A stretch of DNA of 23,137 bases from Nymphaea colorata (GCF_008831285.2 NW_022204725.1:1-23137); one strand, 5' to 3'; counted from the first letter of the stretch, positions 1-10,720 are shown. Notes: generated by a model not told the origin, from the sequence alone. Program-made: numbers and translations.

Positions 1-86
1 CCAACCCCAACCCCAACCCCAACCCCAACCCCAACCCCAACCCCAACCCCAACCCCAACCCCAACCCCAACCCCAACCCCAACCCC
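1..86. repeat. left telomere, (CCCCAA)n
   Basis: Uninterrupted C4A2 repeats run from the first base to about 86, then give way abruptly to unique sequence. The orientation (C-rich strand 5'->3' inward) is that of a real chromosome end. C4A2 is the telomere repeat of Tetrahymena-type oligohymenophorean ciliates, as opposed to C4A4 in spirotrichs. Confidence 0.97.
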
Positions 87-121
87 AGTATGGTACAATT
101 GCCAAAATTAAATTTGATAAC

Positions 122-3100
122 ATGCTGGTGCGGTCGACCAATTTCTTTCGACTGGTGGCGAGGATGGTGGCGCTCACTTCCACCGCCAAATAGCTGCAGC
201 ACCTCAGATCAGTCCCAGTGCTTTCCCTATTATGTAGACGCCAAGAACAACTTGAGCATGTACTTCGCCACCTACGAGAAAAACCAAGCGCTGCTGGCGA
301 GCGAGGGACTCTTCAGCAAGCTATAGACTTTAAGCTAAACTGAAAGAGAAGTAATGTAGGCTGTGAGGCAGTGGCTGGACGGAAACTTACACGTTTAGCT
401 CTTCAGTCTTAAGTGTACGCTGAAGGTGTCTTAGAGATTTCGATTCTGCTCAACATCACGCTGATGTTGTACGAGAAGAAGGAGAGACACCCCGAAATGC
501 AGCAGATAATGCCCAAATTCGAGGCCAGGGTGAGCAGTGCCTCATTGAAAGCTAAATCACCATCCACAACATCAGAAAGCTGTTTTAGTTGCTCCACTTC
601 CTCCGCAAGCGCAACAAGAACGAGTCCATCGTCCTCATCAGGGCCAAAATCAACAAAATGATCGCAGAAAATCAAAGCCTTGACCTCAAGATAGTCGAGG
701 AAATCCTCAAGTTCTTCATTCCCTACGGCACAAAGGGACTCAATGTCAACAAGATATTCAGGGACATCCCCTACAGAAAATTCTGAGCTTCTAGATTCAG
801 GTGGAGTGCCTGCCTCCCCATTTGTTCAGGGGCAAGATGGAGCTGCTTTGCGACCACATCGATGGGGTGCTGGAGAGGTCTAAGGCGCAGCAGGTGGGCA
901 TAACGAGACTGGCCAACATCTTCAGGATGCTCACGCAGTTCGAGAGCTGTAGGGAAATCACTAACACCACAATAAGCATCGTGGACCACCTTATGGAGCT
1001 GGCTGAAAAGTCGAAGGAAACCCTCAAGCAGGACAAGCAAACCTTGTCTTCATGATGGAGCTGCTCTCCAGCCAGCAGCACTCGCTTATCGTCCTCTACC
1101 TCCTCAAAAACAAGCACGAAAGCATCATCCCCCTCTTCAACGTAAACAAATACTTCCCCTACAGCAAGCAGCCACTGCTGAGCCAAGCGATCATCCGCAT
1201 TCTCATCCATAGGCATAAGGGACTTGCAGGTGAGGAGCAGACCGATACCATCACCAAGGAGTTTGGGAAGCATTTTGCAGATCTTTACTCCTTTCTGCGC
1301 CTCTACAAGGCCATCCGAAATATAAATCTGCCCAATTTGCTCTAGAACTTGAATTAGATATACACAGCGAGTTTAAAGCCATTCCGAATCCCTTCGAAAG
1401 TCCAACTTGTACACAACCCACCAGAAGGCATGCTTCATGGAGTATTTTTTAGGGTGTATCCCTACAAGGACAAGCAGATCCTCATCAAGCTTTACGAGGA
1501 GCAGCTTACCAGCAAGCTCGTCTACGAAGTGGTTTCCTTGCATTTGGAGCAAAAGGAGGCCTTCTTTGTCCCCGATAAGTACTACAACTTCCTGCTCATC
1601 TGCGCCTTCAAGGAGGCCGTCACCAACAAGAACAGGAAGATGCTGGAGCTGGGAATCACCTTCCTAATCAGATACCGAAAACCAGGCATCTAGAGGAGCG
1701 AAAACCAGTATACTTAACTCAAAATTTGGAACCTTATCGACAAATACATCAGAACATCGACAAGATCATCGAGTTGTCGCTTGAAAACTCCCTATTTGCC
1801 CTTCTGAGAAGCTACATCGACATTGACTACAAGAACTACAAGCATGATTACCACTACAAGAACCTCATCTACAAGCTGCTGGACGTACTTCCCATCATCC
1901 AGCCTTACGAGGAAATCTTCCACGTCATCATCAATGAGGCTCTCGAGCATAACCTCATCGCAGAAAGATACGTCAAGACATTAAGTCAGTTACAGTCAAC
2001 TAGCAGAAGCTCTCCAAGGAAAGAGCGCTAAAGCTGGCGTGCATCAGGGGGAGGAGATAAGTCTAAGCAAATAAGTGAAAATGTGATTGAGCCTCTTCTT
2101 GTCAGCTCGCATTGCCAGCCCATCATCAACTAGAACATCAGCAAGATACTGGAGACCTTCAAAAGGCAAAGACTGAGATTCTTTTTAGCTGTTTGGCTGC
2201 TTACAACCTTCCCAAGTCATAGTAAAACCATAGAATTTGAAGCTTCTGCTGGGCCTGGTAGCCGAAAAGATCACAGAGAGGAACACTCACCTGATAGATT
2301 CGCTGGGGATCTTCAAGCAGTGCCTGAAGCTCAACAACTTCAACATTCCAGAATACAACGCACTGTGGCACCAGTTCATAAAGAGCTTGATGTACAAGAT
2401 CCACCGGTTGACCTTCTAGTCGCACATAAAGCACATGGAATACTTGAACACGCAGCCGGTGGAGAGGATCGACTCCGAACTGACTGGCAAGTTCCTGGCC
2501 TTCACTCACAGGTTCAGCAGGGAGGAGTCACTATCTACAACGCCACCTGCATTAGTCTCAGCTACCAGCTCGTGCTCTCCAACTTCAAGTATAAGGGCAA
2601 GGATATTCAGGAACTAAAAAGACGCTGTCAATCATTGAGCCCAAATTCATCAGATTGCGCGGATGGCCTTGGTTCTGCTCCTGGAGGACCAGTTTAGCCC
2701 CGCTTAGATCAAGGAAATGGTGGCCAAGTTCTAAAGGTTCTATGAGTCAGTCAAGAAGAACTGGGCCAAGAAGTACAGATTTATCTACGATATGCACTAC
2801 AACTATCTAAAGCGAAAATACCCTTAGATCATGGGTAACTTGACCCTGAAGCAAAACTAATGCGAGCCTTACAGTTTCTGCCACAAGCATCCGCAAATAT
2901 ACCAAGAACTCATCGTAAGGATATGTTAATTCAGAAAGACATCTGTGCGTAGCTGAAATGCACGTCGACTGCTCTCAAAGCTTACGGAAGCAACAAAATC
3001 ATCCAGATTAAGTAGAGATAATTATATCAGGGAGACTCTGCTCGTCTTCATCAGTCCGTTGAAGAATGGCTGCACCAAGGAGCACAACCTCATCGTCAAT

Positions 3101-3430
3101 ATGCTCAAGCGTTAGAAGGCGACAGAAAGAAGTAGTGGTTATCCACTTCTACGATCCCTAGACCTACTAAAAGGATATGCTCTAGCGCATCTTCAAAAGT
3201 AATCACCAGTTAACAAGAATCTTCACTGTTAAATGAACAGCAGCATGCACATTTGGCCGATATCGTACGGAAACGGGGGAAGAGAGTGGCTGATTCGACT
3301 TCAAAGAGGAAACTCAAGAGGATACAGCTACCGAAGAGGAAAAGCAGAGGAAGAAGATGAGATCAAAGAGATAGCCATAGACTAGGACGATCCATCTGAA
3401 TACGATGGCCAAGAACACGCCCAACCTTGA
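122..3430 (+). CDS. long unrecognised helical protein, frame-stepped gene (possible pseudogene)
   Basis: I do not recognise the family. The span is rich in C-ending codons and amphipathic helical segments, e.g. KIIELSLENSLFALLRSY near 1755 and LKLLLGLVAEKITERN near 2237. It ends in an acidic tail (EEEDEIKEIAIDEDDP) before TGA at 3428-3430. The N-terminus read from ATG 122 (MLVRSTNFFRLVARMVALTS) resembles a mitochondrial presequence; ATG 90 is an alternative. Clean 20-nt GT-AG introns fit at 218-237 and 415-434. Elsewhere the coding frame changes about ten times, near 160-193, 530, 784, 1052, 1693, 1985, 2527, 2615, 2655 and 3341. Each change is equivalent to one missing base or removal of a segment of length 2 mod 3. 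Several lie at A or G runs. Some could be longer GT-AG introns (530-579, 745-794, 2527-2555), but the 1693 step has no suitable nearby GT. Other genes here show no such steps, so a decaying gene, unusual introns or programmed frameshifting are all open. Exact exon structure is not resolved. Confidence 0.5.
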
Positions 3431-3503
3431 TGATTTGTATGTGCTGCGATGGGATTCAGTCTTTCTGGTCGGTTTGGAGGAAATAATAATAGGGAAGTTT
3501 ATA

Positions 3504-5610
3504 ATGCAGGTGCAGCAATTTCTTCAGGAGTTGTTCGAGGCCTCGCCCAACTATTCCCTCGGCTGCGCGGTGGCCAAGCTCAGAGCCTACGGAGGCATCT
3601 CCAGTACTGCTGGTTTAAGGTAGGCCTGCTGAACAGCTTCAAGATCGACCACCGGCAGATCAACGACATCTACAGGACGCAGCGGGGAGGGTCCTTCCCC
3701 TCGCGAGCAGCATAAAGGCGCCGGAGAGGGTGAAGAAGGCGGGGAAGAAGCAGCCCTAGCTGGAGAACATCCTGCTCTACCTGGTCACGCTTTCCTTCTT
3801 CGTGAAGCTGCTGCTCTTCGACAATGCGCTCCAATCCGAACTCAACATCTACTCCGAAGTCATCAGCTTCCTCTTCTTGATCTTCATCATGGTCGAGAAG
3901 AAATCCAGAACCGCCTCAGAGACCATAGAGAGGATGCCCGAGGAGGTCGACGACCAGAAGCGCTACAAGGTCAGGAAGAACGGCTACGAGCTCTTCCTCT
4001 CCAGCGAGGAGATCAGCCAGGGCGACATCGTCCTCATCGAGGAGGGCGACTTCTTCAAGTTCGACGCCATCGTGCTGGAGATCGTGGGCAGCTCCGCCGA
4101 CCGCAACGACCAGGAGGGCGGCTGCCTCACCGTCAACGAGGAGGAGGTGGGATCGGGCAGGAGCAAGTGCAGGAAGAACACAGTCTGGAAGGCGGAAAGA
4201 GTGCAGCACCAGGATCCCTTCCTGCTGGCCAACTCCAAGATGCTCAGCGGATCGGCGTGGGCGCTGGTGTGCCTGGTGACGAGGGGAGGGCAATCGAAGC
4301 GCGCCGGTGGGGAGCTCGAGCTGGGAGGCATCCTGAAGCTATCTAACTTGAGCCACCAGGTGGAGCAGATCATCAGATTCGCAGTGGTGCTGCTGGTGGC
4401 GTACCTGAGCACGGTGTGGCTATCGGTGGAGGCAGTCAATCCCTACGACATCTTCCTGCAGCTGGTCTACCTCATCTCCTGCCTCACCCTCTATCTCTCC
4501 TACGCCAACACCAGCTAGTTCCTCGCCTCCCTCAAGAAGTACCTTAAGCAGAAGATCAACGGCAAGGGATACCGCATCCTCAACCATAAGCTGCTCTAAA
4601 AACTGGGAGAAATCGATCTCATCATCGTGGAGGACGACTGCCTCACCAAGAGCCTAGAGATGCTGTCGAAGATCAACCAGCTGATCGACCTGAAGATCGT
4701 GACGCGGTCGACCCAGAAGGAGCTGGAGGGGCGTTTCGGGATGGATCTCAACCACTAGCTAATCTTCTCCCCCACTGACAACAAGATACTGAGGGAGACG
4801 CTGAACCAGCTGGCCCGCAGCAAGATCATCAGCATCTCCTACGAGGAGTTCCGCAGCTACTACCTGGAGATCCTGAGGGACCTGCAGTACTGCATGGTCT
4901 ACATGAGCAGGAGCAGGGCAGCCATCGGCAGGTACGACGACGTCATCACCATCAAGTGCAGCGACATGGAGGGGGCATCCGAGGAGCGACTGCAGGGCGA
5001 GTGGATCCGCATCTCGCAGGGAGTGAACGCGGAGGTGGTCTTCCTGGACATAATGGAGAAGGCGAGGGTCTACAAGCGCTTCGAGGAGAGCTTCTACGCG
5101 ATAGTGATCAACAACTGCCTGGAGCTGCTGATGCTGATCGGGTGGGCGCTCACCGGCTGCCTGGTCGACCTCAACCTCAACCTCCTCGTGGTCTTCCTCA
5201 ACAGGAACAGGGTCAAGCAGTTCTACGAGGCCATCGGCGAGGAGACGGAGAGCGCCAGCAGGGTGAGGACCAAGACGCGGTGGCTGTCGCTTCCAGTCTA
5301 AGTCAACCTCATCTTCGTGGTCTACTACATCTACATGAACTGGGAGATCGCGCACTCGACCAACCGGTAGTTCCAGCTGTTCCTGCTGCTGATGACCAAC
5401 CGCATGTTCCGCATATAGGCGCTGCTGCGGGAGAAGTACCACCGCGGACTCATGTGCCGACTGCTCAAGAAGAGCCTCATCATCTTCGTCCTCATCATCC
5501 TGGAGGCAGTGCTCAAGTGGGAACTCGGCTACAACTCAGACTTCATCAGCGAATCTTTGGACATCCTGCTGCTGCCCCTCATCCTATTGCTGTTTGCTCT
5601 ATTTTTGTGA
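3504..5610 (+). CDS. degenerate P-type (P2B Ca2+-ATPase-like) protein lacking catalytic motifs
   Basis: Exons 3504-3603, 3624-3690 and 3711-5610 flank two 20-nt introns and give 688 residues; TGA at 5608-5610. The P-type backbone is recognisable. An N-terminal LFE...YGGISSLLNSFK region resembles the start of PMCA pumps. ISQGDIVLIEEGD (about residue 157) matches the actuator LVxGDIVxLxxGD. DPFLLANSKMLSGSA matches DPFLLSGTKVxEGSG. Paired hydrophobic helices sit in the usual places, with 8-10 membrane segments. The working parts are gone: CLTVNEEEV replaces TGES, YANTSEF replaces PEGLP, VEDDCLT (about 362) replaces SDKTGTLT, and IKCSDMEG (about 470) replaces GDGxND. About 108 residues separate the last two sites against roughly 320 in PMCAs, so the nucleotide-binding domain is essentially deleted. 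TAA at 4597-4599 sits where the family has Glu (VExLG). Ordered, strongly biased codons and an intact frame argue against a dead gene, so a non-pumping protein is inferred. ATG 3405 in the same frame is a possible earlier start, but it overlaps the preceding gene's end. Confidence 0.82.
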
Positions 5611-5662
5611 ATGATTCGATGGTATATGAAAGTATATGCGATAGTGGTTAAAACTAAACAGA

Positions 5663-7619
5663 TCAGGAGTCGGGCTGGTTTCTGATTTCCTCTCTGCTGA
5701 AGTTGTTCATGGGGAGGTGGTTGCGCATCAGGTTCAGCTCGATTTCCCTGTTCTCCCTGTTTGCCCTGATTTCCTCTTCCTCTTCGGGGATGCCGTCCCG
5801 CATGGGGCTCTCCAGCGATGGCATTATGTGGCAGAAGACGAAGCCGATTAGTCCGAAGGGAGCCAGGAAGCAGAGCGAATTCCTGTTCTCGTAGTGCGCA
5901 CGCATGTAGTTGATGTAGAAAGGCACGATGAAGGTGCTCATCCTGCCGAAGGTCAGCGTGAAGCCGTAGCCTAGTGATCTCACCACGGTTGGGTAGACTT
6001 ATGAGGAGTAGGGGATTAGAGCTGAGAAGAAGATGGAGTTGGTGAACTTGATCAAGCTCACCAGCAGGATCATCAGCACTATCTCCAAGCAGAAGCCAGA
6101 GTACTCCTCGAAGACCTTGCACTCGTTGTTGATTTCGATCAGCCACAGACCGCCGCACAGGATGGACAGCATCATCGTGCACCCCTTGATGATCTCGAGC
6201 AGCGTGTACTTCTTCTTGAACATGAAGGTGAGGATGAGGATGCCGAAAGTGCCGATCACCTCGAAGAAGGATGAGGTGGAGATGGCGATGGTGAGGATGG
6301 AGCCGGACTGCAGCACAGACTCTAGGGCGAGGTTCAAGGCGAAGTACATGAAGAAGCGAAACATCCACAAGTACATGAGGAAGAAGGTGGCCTTCTTCAC
6401 CGAACCGTACCTGAACAGGTCGAGATAGTTGTATTGCTTAATGCCCAGCCAGTCGCTGCCCTTCGAGTTTTCCCTCTCGTCGTCCCCCTTGAACTTCAAA
6501 AACTCCTCATTCTCCACGTCCATTTCCTCCATCAGCTTGTACTTGTAGGGCGGTCGTTTGTTGGTGATGGAAATCTTCTCGAAGATCTCGCGAACCTGGC
6601 TGTAGCACTTCTTGCTGAGGAGGAAGCGGGGACTCTCGAGGAAGCAGAAGTAGGCGAAGGGGAGGGTGCCCAGCCAGATGAGTCCGAACAGCACGAAGCT
6701 GTACCGCCAGGTCGGGATATACCTTAGAAGCACGAGGAACATGGGGGTTCCAGCCCAGACCATGGTGAGCATGTTGATCGATATCGTTTTGAAGCGCACA
6801 GCTGCATCCATCGCTAGCTACCCGAAATCTCAGAGATGTAGATGTAGACGGTGGTCTCGTAGCCGAAGAGGAAGAACCCGGTGAAGAAGTAGCTGATGGT
6901 GAAGATGTCGAAGGAGGGCGCCCACGCGCACAGCAGCATCGATAGAATGCTCAGCATCAGCACCACCAGGATCACTGGCCTAAATAGCACACAAAGTACC
7001 TAAGTTACCCCCAATGTACCTTCTGCCGATCCGCTCCGAAATGTAGCTGAGCAGGTAGCCGCTGATGAAGCCCCCTAGGAAGAACAGTCCCTACGCCTGG
7101 TAGATCAGACTGGACAGACCACAGTAGAGCTCGAACTCCTCCACGATCGAGAGAGGGGACTGCGAGCTGATGATCTGGAAATCGTTGTGGTGGAGCCTGC
7201 AGGCGGTGGTCTGGGAGCAGGCGTAGAAGATGTCGGTGAGGGGGACCCTGCAGGAGAAGTTGGGACTCCTGAAGAAGTAGGCCATGGAGTTGACCATGAA
7301 GGAGAAGGAGATCTACGTGGGGGAGGCCGTACCCACTGGATGGCGAGGATCCAGGTGATGCGTTTTTGGAAGGTGGAGTTGTCGCCCACGTAGAGGAGAG
7401 ACTTGTCCATGGTGAGGAAGGTGGACTCCATGTCGTTGACCATGAAGATGGGCCGTTTGTAGCGCCCACTGCTGATCTGCGAGCTGTCCATGTCCTTGTC
7501 CTTGTCCTCGATCTAGGTGGCAGCATGGTTACGATCATCTCCTTCATGTGGCGCGCCAGGTCGGTGAAGGTTGCCTGCTTTCCCTCCTTCTCCTCGTTTA
7601 GCCTGCGATAGCCAGACAT
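5663..7619 (-). CDS. SLC22-like major facilitator (organic ion/solute) transporter
   Basis: The start is ATG at 7617-7619 and the stop is TGA at 5663-5665. Five 20-nt introns (7513-7532, 7313-7332, 7000-7019, 6980-6999, 6802-6821) leave 618 residues in one frame. MFS hallmarks appear in order: a luminal or extracellular loop rich in Cys between TM1 and TM2, then GYLLSYISERIGRRP (the GxxxD-x-GRR cytoplasmic loop motif of TM2-3), then YISEIS after TM4, then ESPRFLLSKK after TM6 (the SLC22 ESPRWLL signature), then YSSEVYPTVVRS before TM11. Hydrophobic stretches are consistent with 12 TM helices. The tail is charged (EEEEEIRANRENREIE) and cytoplasmic by homology. The Glu of SEVYPT is encoded by TAA at 5999-6001. 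SLC22 and SV2 carriers move organic cations, anions or zwitterions across the plasma membrane; the substrate here cannot be read from sequence. The stop lies 52 bp from the ATPase stop, in convergent orientation. Confidence 0.9.
6980..7019 (-). other. two adjoining 20-nt introns with no exon between
   Basis: On the minus strand this 40-nt block consists of two abutting units. Each is 20 nt, each begins GTAC and each ends TTAG (7000-7019 first, then 6980-6999). Removing all 40 nt joins AG to G and gives GRRPVILVV, the expected MFS loop followed by TM3. Removing only one unit breaks the frame. It could be spliced as one 40-nt intron or as two successive events. Confidence 0.85.
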
Positions 7620-7755
7620 AGTAATAATATATATTCAAATTTGCATATGCTTTCCCCATCGGGATACACAATCGCCTTGTATGGTTTATAGAAATGGCGA
7701 AGGAAGGTGGCGTATAAATGGGGATGGGGCATGTGGATTTGGTGATTTGTATGAG
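7620..7755. promoter_or_regulatory. divergent promoter spacer
   Basis: These 136 bp separate the transporter start (minus) from the small gene start (plus), so both promoters must lie here or extend into the genes. A TATAAAT sequence at 7713-7719 lies 37 bp upstream of the plus-strand ATG. Ciliate core promoters are poorly defined, so the TATA assignment is tentative. Confidence 0.35.
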
Positions 7756-8157
7756 ATGAGGGAAGTGCTAAATAGTATAATAGTTGTCTTGCTGGATGAT
7801 CCTGTTGACACTGATGCCCTCTGCACCTAGTTCGGCGCGCTAATGAAGTGCAAACTCAACGATATGAACTACGTCCAGTGTCTCTCCTCCTTCCTGCTCG
7901 CCAAACTCGCCTTCATCGAGGAACTGCTCATCAGGAAGGACTCTCGCCACTACATAGATGTGGTGAAGACCATCAAAAAGGATTTAACCTAGAAGATTGT
8001 TAAGGAAATGGAAGATTGCACCCAAGTTTCCAAGTTTTTTTAGTCCCGAACCGCAGATATCGTCCGCAAGCAGACCAGCAATAAAATGGGAAGTGAATCC
8101 TCCAAGCTGAAGGCTATTGATGCTCCCAGAACCGTCCACAAGCCAGTTGACTATTGA
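7756..8157 (+). CDS. small unknown protein, 133 aa
   Basis: An intronless frame runs from ATG 7756 to TGA 8155-8157 once TAG is read as Glu at three positions (after LCT, DLT and KFF). I do not recognise a family. The protein is mostly helical. Its central part (ECC-free, e.g. CLSSFLLAKLAFIEELLIRKD) looks like an amphipathic helical hairpin, followed by a charged stretch (KKDLTEKIVKEMEDCTQV) and a basic, Ser/Lys-rich tail ending KPVDY. C-ending codon preference from about residue 25 onward supports coding. The first 25 residues are less biased, so an internal Met (MKCKLNDMNY, near 7843) could be the true start. Confidence 0.7.
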
Positions 8158-8269
8158 TTTATTTGATAATGAACAATTTTATACTCATATGGTGTTTTTC
8201 ATCGGTTATAATTAGATTCTGACTCAGAAATCCCTTTATAATGCTTCCAACGCACTGCGCTTATAAACT

Positions 8270-8983
8270 ATGTAATTCGTGAAATCCAAGTGGAACGGCT
8301 TCGTCAAGGCCTACAAGCACTACACCAATCCCAACGACAACCCCACCGACGACGACAAGAAGGCCTTCAGACTATTGGACAACGCAGAAATCGACCTCTT
8401 CATCGACTTCGTCGAAAGCAACCCAGTCAACATACACGTGCGAGATTTCTCAAAGGTCAACTTCCTCATCAAGGCGCAAGACGTCGCCAATGATACAAAT
8501 CCAGTCAAAAAACTACTCACCCAGGAAGAACGCACAGCCAGAGCAATCAAGGCGACCAGCTACCTGATTGAGAAAGGAATCGACATCAACTACCGCGACA
8601 AGAGCGGAGGAACCGCCCTCCAGGCTGCAGTCCACTGGAGCAACTATGAAGTAGCGGAAGTCTTGTTAAAGCACGGAGCAGACCCGAACCTGGGCAGCTA
8701 AATGCAGTTTTTGAATATCCCCCTAATCTCCGCCACCTTCAAGCAGAACGAAAAGATGATCGTGATGCTCATTTCCTACGGAGCGAACGTTGAGGAGGCT
8801 CTCAGCTTGGCAGAAAAGAACAAGGGATTCCCAATCACCCAGCAGCAGAAGGATCTGCTCATCAGTGCCTCCAACTTGGAGTCGCTGATCCGCAGGAGGA
8901 GATACGAGCAGGCCCTATAAAGGAAAACAGTGCTTTCCCTCATCTCTGAAGCGCAGTTTGAGTAACTGTGCTTCTACGTCTGA
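8270..8983 (+). CDS. ankyrin-repeat protein, 237 aa
   Basis: A single exon runs from ATG 8270 to TGA 8981-8983. The second codon is TAA (Glu), so the gene opens M-E-F. Residues around 95-145 carry a clear ankyrin repeat: YLIEKGIDINYRDKSGGTAL, then HWSNYEVAEVLLKHGADPN. A second, weaker copy follows (ISYGANVEEALSLAEKN), joined by an in-frame TAA at 8699-8701. The N-terminal 90 residues (KWNGFVKAYKHYTNPNDN, then a DDDKKAFRLLDNAEIDLF segment) may be further degenerate ankyrin helices. Ankyrin stacks mediate protein-protein contacts; no partner is implied by the neighbours. A TTATAAAC sequence at 8261-8268 almost abuts the ATG, implying a very short leader or a different TATA position. The gene converges with the esterase, leaving 52 bp between stop codons. 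Confidence 0.88.
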
Positions 8984-9035
8984 TAGTTATAATTTTACTC
9001 ATCTAATAATCGCTGCCGTTTGATGATGATGGTAA

Positions 9036-10139
9036 TCATTTCTAGAGAATCCTCTTGACTTGGGGATAGAGTGCCTCTGCTATGTTCTTCTGCCCTTTGA
9101 CGTTGGGATGTCCAATGCAGCCAGTTTCCTGTTTTCCCTGAGTTCCCACTGGCAATTCCAGATAGTGGACATTCTGATAGGAGTAGCTGAAGTCTTTTAC
9201 TGCTGTTTTCACGTTGTAGCAGAGCTCTTTGTTGAACTAAATGTCACACACACTGATGATGACTGTGCTTAGGTCGGTGTAAATCATATAGTCCTTGGCA
9301 ATCCTCTCGAGCATGGCCACATATCCCCTCACGAAGTTGTTGATGGAGGGATTTTTGATGTTATTGTAGTCGTTAGCCCCAATGAAGAGGAAAAGGACAT
9401 CAGGGACGTATTTATCTTGAATCTTATAGCTGTTTTCCTTGGTATTATCGCTATACCTGCTGAAAAGCGAAGGCATTTTGGCGCCAGGCACCCCAAAAGC
9501 GTTTCTGACTACTCCCTTGCCCGAAACTGCCTCCAGTCTGTAGTCAGCGTTGAACTTGTTTGATAGCTGCACTGCCCAGCCTTACCTGCAATTTTGGATA
9601 TTTTTCATGTTGAGGAAGCAGATTGGGTTCCTTCCGCTATTTACTCCGAACGCAGTGGTTACACTGTCTCCTAAAAAGTCGAACTTGTAGTCGTATTTTT
9701 TGGTGTTCTTGACCAATGCTCCTCCTTCAATTTATATGCCATTGAAAACGCTGTCTTTGTGGGAGGCGATAGGTCCGTAATGGTTTTCAGTAATTTTGAT
9801 GATTTAAATGCAATGGGATTAAGGATTGTTGGCTTCGAAAATGATGATTTTTTGTTGTTTTTTGGGATGAATAGTCTTCGTGGTGTTTCCATCAATGACC
9901 ACATGGTATATGTTCCAGATATCAACTACATTCCAGGTGACTTTTTTGGTCTGCTGGAAGCAGAAGTCTATTTTGAAGCAGGTCCAGTCGTACAAGACAC
10001 TTCCACTCTAAACGTAGTACCTGCCGTGGAGCGTGATTTCGTTGGAAAGAGGAGCGTAGGATTTTATCTCAGGAGATTGTGAGGAGAAGGAAGATTGAAG
10101 AAAGAGTAAAAGTATGAGGATGGCTAATTGAGCTTTCAT
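9036..10139 (-). CDS. secreted SGNH/GDSL esterase, carbohydrate esterase family 2-like
   Basis: An intronless frame of 367 residues runs from ATG 10137-10139 to TGA 9036-9038. A signal peptide is obvious (MKAQLAILILLLFLQSSFSS). Residues about 25-150 match the N-terminal jelly-roll of CE2 enzymes, including IYHVVIDGN and HCIEIIKITE (CE2: HxVELVKRTE); the Glu of CIEI is TAA at 9804-9806. The catalytic SGNH domain follows. Block I is DFLGDSVTTAFGV with the nucleophile Ser. Next comes AVSGKGVVRN (block II Gly), then LFLFIGANDYNN (block III Asn). The C-terminal GCIGHPNVKGQKNIA carries the catalytic His. The usual Asp three residues before that His is a Cys here; some CE2 enzymes are known to work with a Ser-His dyad. 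Family members deacetylate xylan and other polysaccharides, so digestion of food cell walls or biofilm glycans is a reasonable inference for a secreted ciliate enzyme. Confidence 0.9.
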
Positions 10140-10336
10140 AGTGGTTTAATAATATTATTCAAGAAAATAAATCTCCAATATTATCTAAACAATCAAATTC
10201 TCCACCTACAGCTATATAGTCATGAGCTTGATCAAATACGGTCCATTATGAAAGGATTGCCTTGCTTGAGCTGAAGTAGCATATACATGATATTCATATG
10301 CTATAATTGATTTAGAATTACTATTATTATACTAAA

Positions 10337-10531
10337 ATGGGAGGACTGCTTGGACACAGCTACGGGCGAGAGCCAGAGAGATTCATTAATGAGCAGAGGG
10401 GACCCAGGAGGTGCGGAGGATGGGCAGAAGGAGGCACCAACAAGCGCCAAATGATGGGCAGACACATGAACGGGGGAGGATTCCACCACCATCATCACAA
10501 TTACGGAGTCAGTCACGGCCACCACTGCTGA
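10337..10531 (+). CDS. small Gly/His-rich protein 1, 64 aa
   Basis: A short intronless frame runs from ATG 10337 to TGA 10529-10531. It starts MGGLLGHS, with Gly at position 2 followed by a small residue at 6-7 as in N-myristoylation sites. It continues with a Gly/Arg/Met-rich middle and ends FHHHHHNYGVSHGHHC. The same tail (FHHHHHNYG-x-SH-x-HHC) ends the next gene. Penta-His plus HHC could bind Zn, Ni or Cu, but that is inference. No family is recognised. Confidence 0.75.
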   Translation: MGGLLGHSYGREPERFINEQRGPRRCGGWAEGGTNKRQMMGRHMNGGGFHHHHHNYGVSHGHHC

Positions 10532-10720
10532 TTCACACACCTTTCATTAATAACACTACCGACTCATTAACTCCCATTTGGGCAGACAATATCGAGCTTT
10601 ATCTTTGGAACTTTTTTGTTAATAATTAGATTGGAAATATGTATATCTGCGCTTGTTTGCGTAAGCTCCAAGTAGTCTCCAGCGTTGCCTATTCTTCGCA
10701 TATAATGCTATATTTTTTTG

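Noticed and set aside
1-86. CRISPR or tandem-repeat array
   Set aside because: The repeat is a 6-bp telomere unit at a chromosome end with its complement at the other end.
3916-5442. Minus-strand open frames opposite the ATPase
   Set aside because: They are antisense shadows of biased C/G-ending codons; the plus frame has P-type motifs and correct introns.
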